DNA from: Fibrobacter succinogenes
Lineage (GTDB): Bacteria; Fibrobacterota; Fibrobacteria; Fibrobacterales; Fibrobacteraceae
DNA: 52,280 nt
Reading direction: 5' to 3'
Assembly: GCF_902779965.1 (NCBI RefSeq)
Contig: NZ_CACZDK010000025.1
Location: forward strand, 1 to 52,280
Under the pieces are notes generated by a model. It did not search any database. It was not told the DNA's origin and worked only from the letters and a program-made list of their open reading frames with translations. Below, piece after piece: positions 17,756 through 29,502 of the stretch. How positions within the stretch are numbered: position 1 is the first letter of the stretch; each line of letters opens with the position of its first letter. Both the position numbers and the translations under genes were made by a program.

Positions 17756-19819
17756 ATGAAAATGACAAGTAAAATACTTCTCGCGTTTGGACTTGGTTTT
17801 GCGTCCAATGCGCTTGCAGAAAACCCGATTATCCAAACGTACTATTCGCCGGACCCGGCTCCGGTTGTGTTTGGCGACACCGTCTGCGTCTATACCGGTA
17901 ACGACGAAGGTGGTTCCTTCTTTACCATGCACGGTTGGCGCGTTTCTTGCACCACCGATATGGTGAACTGGACCGACATGGGTGAGCTCATCCTTTCGAA
18001 TAAAGACTTTGGCGGCAACGCAAAAGATAACGGCGACTGGGCTGCTCAAGTTGTCCGTCGTAATGGCAAGTATTATTACTATGTGACCGTCGAATCGACT
18101 CGCGGTGGCCGCGCTATCAACGTTGCCGTGGCCGACAAGCCGCAAGGTCCGTTCAAGGATGCCCGCAATGGTCAGCATCTTGCTGGTCCGAACTGGGATT
18201 ACATTGACCCGACTGTTTGGATTGACGATGACGGCCAGGCTTGGCTTTATTGGGGCAACCCGAAGCTCTATTACGCCAAGCTCAAAGAGAATATGATTGA
18301 GTTTGACGGGCAAATTCAGGTGACGGACATGAGCCGCGGTTTTTCACCGAACGGAAACTCCGTCTATACCGAAGGCCCGTGGATTCACAAGCGCGATAAG
18401 AAGTATTACATGATTTACGCTTCTCATGGCGTGCCTGAAAAGATTTCGTACTCCACCAGTGATTCTCCGACGGGTCCGTGGAAGTGGGGTGGAATCATCA
18501 TGGACCAGGGCAATGGAACTGCGTTCACGAACCACTCCGGCCTCATTGACTTCAAGGGCCGCAGCTTCTTCTTCTATCACAACCAGAAGAATGTGAGCGG
18601 TGGTGGCTATAGCCGTTCTACCGCAGTTGAAGAATTTACCTGGAATGCAGATGGTTCTATTCCGACCATCAAATCTACGGACAATGGTGTCGTGAAGCCT
18701 ATCAAGAATCTTGACCCGTTCGAACGCGTTGAAGCCGAAACCAAGTCTTGGGTGGGTGGCATCAATGTGGACAAGAGCGGTGGATACACCATCATCAAGC
18801 ATGTGGCAAAGCAGGGCGATAATGTTTATCTCACCAACATGGGCAACAACTTCTATACGAAAGTTCGCTCCGTGGACATGGGTGATGGTGCCGAAAATAT
18901 CATCATCTGCACCAAGGGTAATGGCGGTAAGCTTGAAGTTCATACCGGTTCTACGACGGGTCCGACGATTGCAACGATTGATGTGCCGAAGAGCTCCAGC
19001 TGGCAAGAAAATACATTTGCTTTGACGGATGCAGCCGGTGTCGAAGATCTCTACTTTGTTGTAAAACAGGGCGGTTTTGATTTCGACTATTGGTACATGG
19101 AAAGTGCTGCAACCAAGATTCCGCAGGAACCGTTCAAGGGCACGGCTTCCGCAATTCCGGGCAAAATCCAGGCCGAAGATTATGACAAGGGCGGCCACAA
19201 CAAGGCCTTCTACGATAACGATCGCGCTAATCAGGGCGGCGCCTATCGCGAAGACGAAGTGGATATTGTCCAGCTCGATTCTACCGACAAGTCTAAGGGT
19301 TATGCCATCGGCTACACCGAAGACGGCGAATGGGTCGAATACACGGTCGATAACCAGATTGCATCTGAATACACAATCGTTGTGAACATGGCAACAGCTT
19401 CTGACGATGTGGGCGTCCAGTTCTATATCGATGGCGAGGAAATCACCGATGTTATCAAGGCCGAAAAGGGCGAAGATTGGTCGCACTATTCTACAATTGA
19501 AGCCAAGACAAAGGAAATCCCGAAGGGTGAACATGTGCTCAGAATGCAAATCGTCGGAAATTTCGTAAACGTAGATTGGTTCAAGTTCTGCATGGGATTC
19601 GATTGTGAAGATCAAGTTGGAATCAAGAACGCTCGCGTGGAACTCCCGATTGCCGAAAAGTCTTACGCTGTGTTCACTATGACTGGCAAGTACCTTGGAC
19701 ACGTTGACGCTAAGGGCCAGAGCCTTGCAAAGTCCATCCGCTCTGCAGGTTTTGTTCCGGGCGTGTACATGGTTCGCGGCCTTGGCCATTCCAAGACATT
19801 CCGCGTTCTCGTGAAATGA
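17756..19819 (+). CDS. Secreted GH43 arabinofuranosidase-type enzyme with two CBM6-like modules and FPm-1
   Basis: A 687-residue enzyme, second in an operon with the beta-helix gene. Signal peptide about 1-22. The GH43 propeller (about 25-310) has the base Asp33 in YYSPDPAPVV, the modulator Asp in YIDPTVWIDDDG and the acid Glu in YTEGPWIHKRD. A CBM6-like module (about 321-450, FERVEAETKSW) directly follows, as in arabinoxylan arabinofuranohydrolases; then a typical CBM6 (about 467-615) and FPm-1 (about 625-687). The likely role is removal of arabinose from arabinoxylan, inferred from architecture. Start 17756 has GGGG 5 nt upstream and is preferred over 17744. Confidence 0.88.
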   Translation: MKMTSKILLAFGLGFASNALAENPIIQTYYSPDPAPVVFGDTVCVYTGNDEGGSFFTMHGWRVSCTTDMVNWTDMGELILSNKDFGGNAKDNGDWAAQVVRRNGKYYYYVTVESTRGGRAINVAVADKPQGPFKDARNGQHLAGPNWDYIDPTVWIDDDGQAWLYWGNPKLYYAKLKENMIEFDGQIQVTDMSRGFSPNGNSVYTEGPWIHKRDKKYYMIYASHGVPEKISYSTSDSPTGPWKWGGIIMDQGNGTAFTNHSGLIDFKGRSFFFYHNQKNVSGGGYSRSTAVEEFTWNADGSIPTIKSTDNGVVKPIKNLDPFERVEAETKSWVGGINVDKSGGYTIIKHVAKQGDNVYLTNMGNNFYTKVRSVDMGDGAENIIICTKGNGGKLEVHTGSTTGPTIATIDVPKSSSWQENTFALTDAAGVEDLYFVVKQGGFDFDYWYMESAATKIPQEPFKGTASAIPGKIQAEDYDKGGHNKAFYDNDRANQGGAYREDEVDIVQLDSTDKSKGYAIGYTEDGEWVEYTVDNQIASEYTIVVNMATASDDVGVQFYIDGEEITDVIKAEKGEDWSHYSTIEAKTKEIPKGEHVLRMQIVGNFVNVDWFKFCMGFDCEDQVGIKNARVELPIAEKSYAVFTMTGKYLGHVDAKGQSLAKSIRSAGFVPGVYMVRGLGHSKTFRVLVK

Positions 19820-19860
19820 CACGAATAGTGTCATCCTGAGCGATTTTTCTAACCTCACTG

Positions 19861-19884
19861 GGCCCGCCTCTGGCGGGCCTTTTT
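19861..19884 (+). terminator. Rho-independent terminator of the beta-helix/GH43 operon
   Basis: Stem GGCCCGCC/GGCGGGCC (19861-19868 with 19872-19879), loop TCT, then TTTTT. Confidence 0.9.
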
Positions 19885-19912
19885 CTATTGCTGAAATAAT
19901 TGTCGAAAAAGT

Positions 19913-19924
19913 TGTAACGTTACA
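19913..19924. promoter_or_regulatory. Palindrome upstream of GH2 gene (LacI-type look)
   Basis: TGTAACGTTACA, a perfect 12-bp palindrome with a central CG, 148 nt before the GH2 start. A central CG with TGTAA arms is typical of LacI/GalR operators. Seen once in this window, so it is only a candidate. Confidence 0.35.
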
Positions 19925-19978
19925 GATTAAAACATTCCAGGTTGCAATAACGACGGACGTTTAAAAGGATTGTAACCC

Positions 19979-19996
19979 TTGATAAAATGTCCACAG
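19979..19996 (+). promoter_or_regulatory. TTGA-N7-TCCA box upstream of GH2 gene
   Basis: TTGATAAAATGTCCACAG, 76 nt before ATG 20073. It shares the exact spacing with the other boxes. Confidence 0.55.
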
Positions 19997-20015
19997 AACC
20001 TTGCTTTTTTGGTGA

Positions 20016-23534
<3,519 letters not shown>

Positions 23535-23555
23535 AAAATAATCGATTGAAGAACT

Positions 23556-23596
23556 GTCATCGCGAGGCTTGCAAATGGCCCCGCGATGACTTTTTT
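23556..23596 (+). terminator. Rho-independent terminator of the GH2 gene
   Basis: GTCATCGCG (23556-23564) pairs with CGCGATGAC (23582-23590), with a GC-containing inner loop, then TTTTTT. Confidence 0.8.
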
Positions 23597-23701
23597 ATGC
23601 AATCGTCATTCTGAGCGAAGCGAAGAATCCATTAATGTTGGAGTAAGCGAGAAAGACTATTAAATAATTTAATGATGATAATAAAACGTCGAGAGAATGG
23701 A

Positions 23702-23880
23702 AGCGTCGGCCAAGGATGGGGAGGGTGCAGGGAGGGGCCCGTGCGGCCTTCGCAAAAGTGTGCAAAATGAGTGTCGCGGGAGGCTGCTTGCAGACTCTCA
23801 TGACCGAATGCAGCCACGGACGCGTAAGCGTCAACTCTGAGCTGGGGCCCCGCCCGCATGACGTACTTTTTGCATTTAAA
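23702..23880 (+). repeat. GC-rich intergenic repeat, copy A (with 81-bp internal extra segment)
   Basis: Left part 23702-23753 (AGCGTCGGCCAAGGATGGGG..., ending GGCCTTCGC) and right part 23835-23880 (CTCTGAGCTGGGGCCCCGCC..., then CATGACGTACTTTTTGCAT) are nearly identical to copy B at 29255. Copy A has an extra 81-bp segment, 23754-23834, between them. The GGGGCCCC core is palindromic. It fills most of the 563-nt gap 23535-24097. Open frames crossing it are by-products of the repeat. Just upstream (about 23605-23630) lies a separate GTCATTCTGAGCGAAGCGAA-type motif, with related fragments at 19830, 24004 and 27119. Confidence 0.8.
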
Positions 23881-23910
23881 ATGCACCTTGGGCGGCGAGA
23901 CCTTTTCCTA

Positions 23911-23928
23911 TTGATAAAAAATCAATGA
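23911..23928 (+). promoter_or_regulatory. Near-match TTGA-N7-TCCA box upstream of GH95 gene
   Basis: TTGATAAAAAATCAATGA differs at one position (TCAA for TCCA) from the GH43 and GH10 boxes. It is 169 nt before ATG 24098, farther than the others. The preceding TTTTCCTA is shared with the region upstream of the GH5 gene (about 27323-27330). Confidence 0.4.
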
Positions 23929-23953
23929 GAAGAATTATTTGACTATATGAAAA

Positions 23954-23976
23954 CCCCTCTCCGAGGGGTATTTTTT
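23954..23976 (+). terminator. Terminator-like hairpin in the GH95 upstream region
   Basis: Stem CCCCTC/GAGGGG (23954-23959 with 23963-23968), loop TCC, then TATTTTTT. It lies downstream of the GH2 terminator and 121 nt before the GH95 start, so it may end read-through or act in the GH95 leader. Confidence 0.6.
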
Positions 23977-24097
23977 ATTGTGGGAATAGGTTCCTTTTTT
24001 ATTTGTCATCCTCGCGACTTGCACTGCCTGCGCTGAGCCATGTCGAAGTAAGGCGAGGAGTTGATAAAAGGTGTGTTTAGGTTAAGAGGTGAACATT

Positions 24098-27097
24098 ATG
24101 TTTAGTACAAAGAAATCTTTAGCAAGCCGCGTTATTGCTTCTGCAGCGTTTGTTTGCGCTGTGGGCTTTACAAGCTCTTTTGCGACGACGGACAATCCGC
24201 TTACGCTTTGGTACAATAGCGATGCCGGTACCGAATTTACGAATGCGCTCCCGATTGGTAACGGCTACATGGGTGGCCTTATTTACGGTGGCGTCACCAA
24301 GGATTACATTGGCCTAAACGAAAGTACCGTTTGGTCGGGCGGTCCTGGCGATAACAACAAGCAAGGTGCTGCAAGCCACTTGAAAGAAGCCCGTGATGCG
24401 TTGTTCCGTGGCGACTACCGTGCTGCAGAATCCATCGTGAATCAGTACATGATTGGCCCTGGTCCTGCAAGTTTCCAGCCGGTGGGTGATCTCGTGATTA
24501 CAACATCCCATAACGGGGCGACGAATTATCGCCGTGAACTTGATTTAAAAACTGCTATTGCAAAGACGACTTACACGCATAGCGGTGTCAAGCATACCCG
24601 TGAATATTTCGCAAGCTATCCAGACCATGTAATTGTCGTTCATTTGTCTGCTGACAAGAGCGGCTCCGTGAGCTTTGGTGCAACCATGACCACGCCGCAC
24701 CGCACAAACCGCATGTCATCTAGTGGCAACACGCTCATTTACGATGTGACCGTCAACTCCATCAAGTTCCAGAATCGCTTGAACGTGATTACGGACGGCG
24801 GCACGGTCAGTGTCGTCAACGGCAACATCAATGTCGAAGGCGCAAACAGCGCAACGCTCGTGCTCACAACTGCAACGAACTTCAAATCGTATAACGATGT
24901 GAGCGGTGATCCGGGCGCAATCGCTTCTGAAATCATGGCCAAGATCGCAAAGAAGTCTTACGAAGATTTGCTTGCCGCACACCTCAAGGATTACCAGACT
25001 ATTTTCAACCGCGTCAAGCTGGATCTCGGTACAGCCGACAAGAGCGCTGGCGATATCACGTCCACGCGTGTCAAGAATTTCAATTCTACAAACGACCCCT
25101 CTCTCGTAGAACTCCATTACCAGTACGGTCGTTACTTGCTCATTGCAAGTTCCCGTAAGGGTGGCCAGCCGGCTAACTTGCAGGGTATTTGGAACAAGGA
25201 CACGAACCCGATTTGGGGCAGTAAATATACGACCAACATTAACCTCGAAATGAACTACTGGCCGGCAGAATCTGGCAACCTCGAAGAATGCGTTTGGCCG
25301 CTCATTGATAAAATCAAGAGCATGGTCCCGCAAGGTGAAAAGACTGCAAAAGTGCACTGGGGCGTTGACGAAGGTTGGGTCGAACACCACAATACTGACC
25401 TTTGGAACCGTTCTGCTCCGATTGATGGCGCATGGGGCCTTTGGCCGAGTGGCGCAGGCTGGCTCAGTACGCATCTTTGGGAACACTACCTCTACAATCC
25501 GACTGACAAGGCGTACTTGCAAGATGTTTATCCGACGATGAAAGGGGCTGCGCTCTTCTTCGTGAACAGCCTCGTCGAAGAACCCGAAACGGGCAATAAG
25601 TATTTGGTGACCGCTCCGAGCGATTCTCCGGAAAACGATCACGGCGGCTACAACGTTTGCTTTGGCCCGACGATGGACAACCAGATTATCCGCGACGTGT
25701 TGAATTACACAATCGAAGCCTCCAAGATCCTTGGCGTTGATGAAGATGTTCGCGCCAAGATGGAAGCAACTGTCAAGCGTTTGCCGCCGACAAAGACCGG
25801 TAAGTACGGACAAATTACGGAATGGCTCCAAGACTGGGACGATCCGAATAACAAGAACCGCCACATTTCTCATTTGTACGGACTTTTCCCGAGTGCTCAG
25901 ATTACCCCGGAAGAAACACCGGACTTGATCAAGGGTGCAGGAGTTACGCTTCAACAGCGCGGCGATGATGCAACCGGTTGGTCTCTCGCTTGGAAAATCA
26001 ACTTCTGGGCGCGTATGCATGACGGCGACCACGCTTACAAAATGATTCGTATGCTGCTTACGCCGAGCAAGACTTATAACAACCTGTTCGATGCCCATCC
26101 GCCGTTCCAAATTGATGGTAACTTTGGTGCAGTCTCCGGCGTGAACGAAATGCTCATGCAGAGCCATAACAACAGAATCAATTTGCTTCCGGCTCTCCCG
26201 TCGCAGTGGGCAAACGGCTCCGTGAAGGGCATCCGCGCTCGCGGTGGTTTCGAAATCGATTCCATGGCATGGAAGGGCGGCAAGCTGACCTATGTTGCAA
26301 TTAAATCTCTCGTCGGTAGCACGCTTAATGTTGTGTCTGGTACAAATAAATTCTCGACTTCGACCGTTCCAGGCAAGGTCTATGAATTCGATGGCAATTT
26401 GAAAATCACGAATGCTCCGTTCGAACCGCTCGAAATTACAGACAAAATTCAAGCCGAAAACTATGTGGCTATGGATGGTGTGCAAATTGAAGAAGATTCC
26501 TTGGGCACTCCGAACATCGGCTGGATTAACGATGGCGACTGGACACAGTATTACATCAATGTTCCGGCTGCTGGTAGTTACATTTTGACGGGTCGCGTTG
26601 CAACAGGTTCCGAAAAAGAAAGCATCATCACGGTCACGGATTCTACGGGCAAAATCCTCGGAACGCTCTCTGTTGACCCCGCAAAATCTAAGGGCTGGAA
26701 TGATTGGTACGAAGTTTCTACGAAGATTGCGCTCCCGGCAGGTAAGCAAAAACTCACGTTTACATACACCGGCGAAGACACGTACCTCTGCAATGTGGAC
26801 TGGTATGATTTGAAGGCTGATCCGACGGCGCTCCCGCAGGTCAAAATGCATAATGCTTCGCTCTCTGTAAGCCGCGTCCCGCATTCGAGTGCATCCATCG
26901 CCTTGATGGTAAACGCTCCCGCAAACGATTACGTTGTCCATCTCGTTAGTGTCAACGGACAGTACATTGGAACGCAACGCGGCCACGGCGAAGGCCTCGC
27001 CGAGTTTGGCAAGAGCGCTTCTCTCGCACCCGGCATGTACTTTGCCATCGTCAAGAGCGGCTCCATCCAAAAGACCATGAAACTCTCCGTCCGCTAG
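24098..27097 (+). CDS. Secreted GH95 alpha-L-fucosidase/alpha-L-galactosidase with CBM6/35-like module and divergent FPm-1
   Basis: A 999-residue enzyme. Signal peptide about 1-31. The GH95 region (about 33-760) begins LTLWYNSDAGTEFTNALPIGNGYMGG, the family's N-terminal signature. The catalytic blocks are NINLEMNYWP (asparagines), YGQITEWLQDWDDP (acid Glu) and HPPFQIDGNFG (Asp). A beta-sandwich CBM6/35-like module (about 782-905, DKIQAENYVAMDG) and a divergent FPm-1 (about 915-999) follow. GH95 enzymes release terminal alpha-L-fucose (1,2-linked) or alpha-L-galactose, as in xyloglucan; which one cannot be told here. ATG 24098 has AAGAGGTG 6-7 nt upstream and is preferred over GTG 24089. Confidence 0.9.
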   Translation: MFSTKKSLASRVIASAAFVCAVGFTSSFATTDNPLTLWYNSDAGTEFTNALPIGNGYMGGLIYGGVTKDYIGLNESTVWSGGPGDNNKQGAASHLKEARDALFRGDYRAAESIVNQYMIGPGPASFQPVGDLVITTSHNGATNYRRELDLKTAIAKTTYTHSGVKHTREYFASYPDHVIVVHLSADKSGSVSFGATMTTPHRTNRMSSSGNTLIYDVTVNSIKFQNRLNVITDGGTVSVVNGNINVEGANSATLVLTTATNFKSYNDVSGDPGAIASEIMAKIAKKSYEDLLAAHLKDYQTIFNRVKLDLGTADKSAGDITSTRVKNFNSTNDPSLVELHYQYGRYLLIASSRKGGQPANLQGIWNKDTNPIWGSKYTTNINLEMNYWPAESGNLEECVWPLIDKIKSMVPQGEKTAKVHWGVDEGWVEHHNTDLWNRSAPIDGAWGLWPSGAGWLSTHLWEHYLYNPTDKAYLQDVYPTMKGAALFFVNSLVEEPETGNKYLVTAPSDSPENDHGGYNVCFGPTMDNQIIRDVLNYTIEASKILGVDEDVRAKMEATVKRLPPTKTGKYGQITEWLQDWDDPNNKNRHISHLYGLFPSAQITPEETPDLIKGAGVTLQQRGDDATGWSLAWKINFWARMHDGDHAYKMIRMLLTPSKTYNNLFDAHPPFQIDGNFGAVSGVNEMLMQSHNNRINLLPALPSQWANGSVKGIRARGGFEIDSMAWKGGKLTYVAIKSLVGSTLNVVSGTNKFSTSTVPGKVYEFDGNLKITNAPFEPLEITDKIQAENYVAMDGVQIEEDSLGTPNIGWINDGDWTQYYINVPAAGSYILTGRVATGSEKESIITVTDSTGKILGTLSVDPAKSKGWNDWYEVSTKIALPAGKQKLTFTYTGEDTYLCNVDWYDLKADPTALPQVKMHNASLSVSRVPHSSASIALMVNAPANDYVVHLVSVNGQYIGTQRGHGEGLAEFGKSASLAPGMYFAIVKSGSIQKTMKLSVR

Positions 27098-27263
27098 CAA
27101 ACTTCAACCCTCCTTAACGTCATTTCTCTTCGTGGCTTGGTCATTCTCGACTGAGCAAGGCGAAGGAGGGAATCCATACAATTGTTTTCTTCGTAGTCAT
27201 TATCGTCCTTGAGGATTCGCGGAACCCGATAGGATTCATAAAAAATTCCTCCTCACTCACAAA

Positions 27264-27297
27264 GCCCTGAACTTGAAAAAGTCCGGGGTCTTTTTTT
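27264..27297 (+). terminator. Rho-independent terminator downstream of the GH95 gene
   Basis: Stem 27264-27274 with 27279-27289 (one mismatch), GAAA loop, then seven T. It is 167 nt after the stop codon. The 337-nt gap 27098-27434 otherwise holds a GTCATT-type motif, a second hairpin and the GH5 promoter. Confidence 0.75.
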
Positions 27298-27303
27298 ATA
27301 GTC

Positions 27304-27326
27304 ATTCCCGCGATAGCGGGAATTTT
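27304..27326 (+). terminator. Second hairpin, terminator-like
   Basis: ATTCCCGC/GCGGGAAT (27304-27311 with 27316-27323), loop GATA, followed by TT. The GTCATTCCCGCGATAGCGGG form is a common intergenic palindrome in many bacteria, so it may be a repeat rather than a true terminator. Confidence 0.45.
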
Positions 27327-27434
27327 CCTATTGATAAATTGACAAAACAACTTGCATCTCCTCATGCGCCATCCCGCTCCCCATAGAATACTTTTATAAG
27401 TGGGTTAGTAGAACGATTAAAAAAGGATGCTATT

Positions 27435-29099
27435 ATGAAAACGTTAGGAGTTCTTGGTTTATCTTTTTTTCTTTGCGCAAACTCATTCGCTGTTACAAGC
27501 CAGTTCCGCGGAGTCAACTGGGCGGATAAGCGCGACAACTTCGTCTCTGATGTGCTGGTGCTTTCGGGCCTTAGCCTTTCGGACAATCACGAATCGGCTT
27601 ATGCCATTGCCGACCGTATTGTCGGGCAGTTCCAAGAAGTGCTTGGTACAAACAGCGTGCGCATGCCGGTGAACGAACCGACCATTCTCAAAGCTTTTGA
27701 CATGTATTCGGGCGCCTTGGATGCAGCCCTTGAACATGGTCGTGTGGCTATGGGCTATTGGGGCCCTGCGCAGCCTGCGGGCCCCAAAAACATGGACGAT
27801 TGGTGGAAAATGTGGGCCAAACTCGTCGAAACATACGGCGACCATCCGAACGCCTACTTTGAAATTTTCAACGAACCGCACATGTATAGCAAGGACGAAC
27901 TTCGCAATCTCTATGCGGAATGGCTCAAGAAATTCCCGAACGTCCCGCGCGACCACATTTTGCTCGATGGCTCCGGCCTCGCTTGGAACGTCCCGGACAT
28001 CGCTGACGACCCGCGATTTGAAGGCTGCCTCTTTGCCGTTCATGAATACACGTTTTGGAACATGAGCATCACCACCGAACAAGGCTGGAAAAACAGCTTT
28101 AAGGGCAAGGTGGGCAAATACATCGATCGCACCGTTTGCACGGAATGGGGTGGCGCCATGTCTCCTGGCGAAAAGAACGGCGTGCATTACGATTATCAAG
28201 ATTACAACAAGGCTCCCACCAACTACTTCACGGCTTACATCCGCGGCATGTCCGATCAGCTGCGCGAATGGGAAATGGGCAGTTTCTACTGGCCGGGTCT
28301 CCGCGATGGCGACTGGTACAGTATGACCAAGCGCAGCGGGGAAGGCGTAAACACCAAGCTCCAGATAGTGAACCAGTCCGGTGTGGACCGCATGCAAATG
28401 GCTTGGGCCGATACCGTTGAAACAACGCCTCCTCAACAGGATCCGTTTGGCGGTTTTGATGCGGATGGAAAAGCAATCGCAGGCAAGCCTGCTGCAATCC
28501 CTGGTAAAATCGAAGCCGAAAACTATGACCTCGGTGGCAGCCGCGTCTCGTTCTACGACAAGTCTTCCGACAACGAAGGCGGTTTCTACCGCAAGGATGC
28601 TGTGGATATCGTCGCCTTGGATTCCGCCGACCTCTCGAAAGGCTATGCGATTGGATTCACGAACGATGGCGAATGGCTCGAGTACACGGTCAATGTCGCA
28701 AAGACTGCAACCTACTCAGTCGAAGTGCAAATGGCGACCGCTTCCGAAAAAGCCGGCGTGCAATTCTTTGTCGATGGCAAGGCCGTTTCTGACAGCATCA
28801 TTGCAAAACAGGGCGAAGATTGGTCGAATTACTCCGCTATTCAATCTAGGTTGGGCGAAATCGCTGCCGGCGAACACATCCTCAAAATGCAAATCGTCGG
28901 GAATTACGTGAATATCGACAACATCCGTTTCTGCGAAGGCGAAAAATGCGAAGAATCTGTTGGAATCCGCGCATCCCGCGTGGCAGTCCCTGCTGGCATT
29001 CTCGAAAATGCAACCCCGCGCCTTCGCGTCCAAAATAACAAGCTCTACATCGAGAAAAACGGCAAACGCTTCGACCTCACCGGCCACCGTGTTAAATAA
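27435..29099 (+). CDS. Secreted GH5 glycosidase with CBM6 and a shortened C-terminus
   Basis: A 554-residue enzyme. MKTLGVLGLSFFLCANSFA is the signal peptide. The GH5 barrel (about 22-330) has the acid/base Glu147 in EIFNEPHM and the nucleophile Glu237 in VCTEWGG; FRGVNWADKRD opens the domain. I cannot assign the subfamily, so endoglucanase, xylanase and galactanase activities all remain possible. CBM6 about 355-500. The C-terminus is odd: instead of a full FPm-1 it ends KLYIEKNGKRFDLTGHRVK. That resembles the tail of the partial gene at 2-400 up to the point where AKGVYLKK would follow. A copy of the GC-rich repeat starts six bases after the stop. ATG 27435 follows AAAAAAGGATG. Confidence 0.87.
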   Translation: MKTLGVLGLSFFLCANSFAVTSQFRGVNWADKRDNFVSDVLVLSGLSLSDNHESAYAIADRIVGQFQEVLGTNSVRMPVNEPTILKAFDMYSGALDAALEHGRVAMGYWGPAQPAGPKNMDDWWKMWAKLVETYGDHPNAYFEIFNEPHMYSKDELRNLYAEWLKKFPNVPRDHILLDGSGLAWNVPDIADDPRFEGCLFAVHEYTFWNMSITTEQGWKNSFKGKVGKYIDRTVCTEWGGAMSPGEKNGVHYDYQDYNKAPTNYFTAYIRGMSDQLREWEMGSFYWPGLRDGDWYSMTKRSGEGVNTKLQIVNQSGVDRMQMAWADTVETTPPQQDPFGGFDADGKAIAGKPAAIPGKIEAENYDLGGSRVSFYDKSSDNEGGFYRKDAVDIVALDSADLSKGYAIGFTNDGEWLEYTVNVAKTATYSVEVQMATASEKAGVQFFVDGKAVSDSIIAKQGEDWSNYSAIQSRLGEIAAGEHILKMQIVGNYVNIDNIRFCEGEKCEESVGIRASRVAVPAGILENATPRLRVQNNKLYIEKNGKRFDLTGHRVK

Positions 29100-29105
29100 A
29101 CATTC

Positions 29106-29168
29106 CTGAGCTGGGGCCCCACCCGCATGACGTACTTTTTGCATTCAAAAACTTCGGTTCCAACCGAA
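29106..29168 (+). repeat. GC-rich intergenic repeat, copy C (right part only)
   Basis: Begins CTGAGCTGGGGCCCC six bases after the GH5 stop, has the right part of copies A and B, and ends in a hairpin TTCGGT-TCCA-ACCGAA (29153-29168). No left part is present. Confidence 0.75.
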
Positions 29169-29254
29169 ATTATAATGCTTAAAAAAGCATTGTATAACGT
29201 TGTAGTGAGATATTTGGCAAATGTGAAAAGGGATAAAGTCGTTGTGAGAATAAA

Positions 29255-29376
29255 AGCGTCGGCCAAGGATGGGGTGGGTGCAGGGAGGGGCCCGTGCGGC
29301 CTTCGCCACTCTGAGCTGGGGCCCCGCCCGCATGACGTACATTTTTGCATTCAAAAAAAACTTCGATTCCAACCAA
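29255..29376 (+). repeat. GC-rich intergenic repeat, copy B (complete)
   Basis: The left part (29255-29306) is joined directly to the right part, with no 81-bp extra segment. It ends CTTCGATTCCAACCAAAA, a decayed form of the terminal hairpin of copy C. With copy C it fills most of the 403-nt gap 29100-29502. Confidence 0.8.
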
Positions 29377-29386
29377 AAATATTCCA

Positions 29387-29404
29387 TCATGGATTTTTTA
29401 TCAA
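29387..29404 (-). promoter_or_regulatory. TTGA-N7-TCCA box upstream of first GH10 gene (reverse orientation)
   Basis: Minus strand TTGATAAAAAATCCATGA, identical to the GH43 box at 8524. It extends into TCCATCATGGA (29383-29393) and lies 98 nt before ATG 29503. A candidate -10 TAGGAT is at 29454-29459. Confidence 0.65.
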
Positions 29405-29502
29405 TGATAAGTATTTGCGTTTTTTGAGCATTCCTTAAAAACGAGAATATGTTTAGGATGGTTATATGGGGTTTAACTTTTTTTGGTATAAGGATTAGGG
29501 TT

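Noticed and set aside
23632-23886. Minus-strand frames with KYVMRAGPQLR-type sequences (also 29045-29350 and 29145-29642)
   Set aside because: They coincide with the GC-rich intergenic repeat, and the similarity between them is explained by the repeat DNA.
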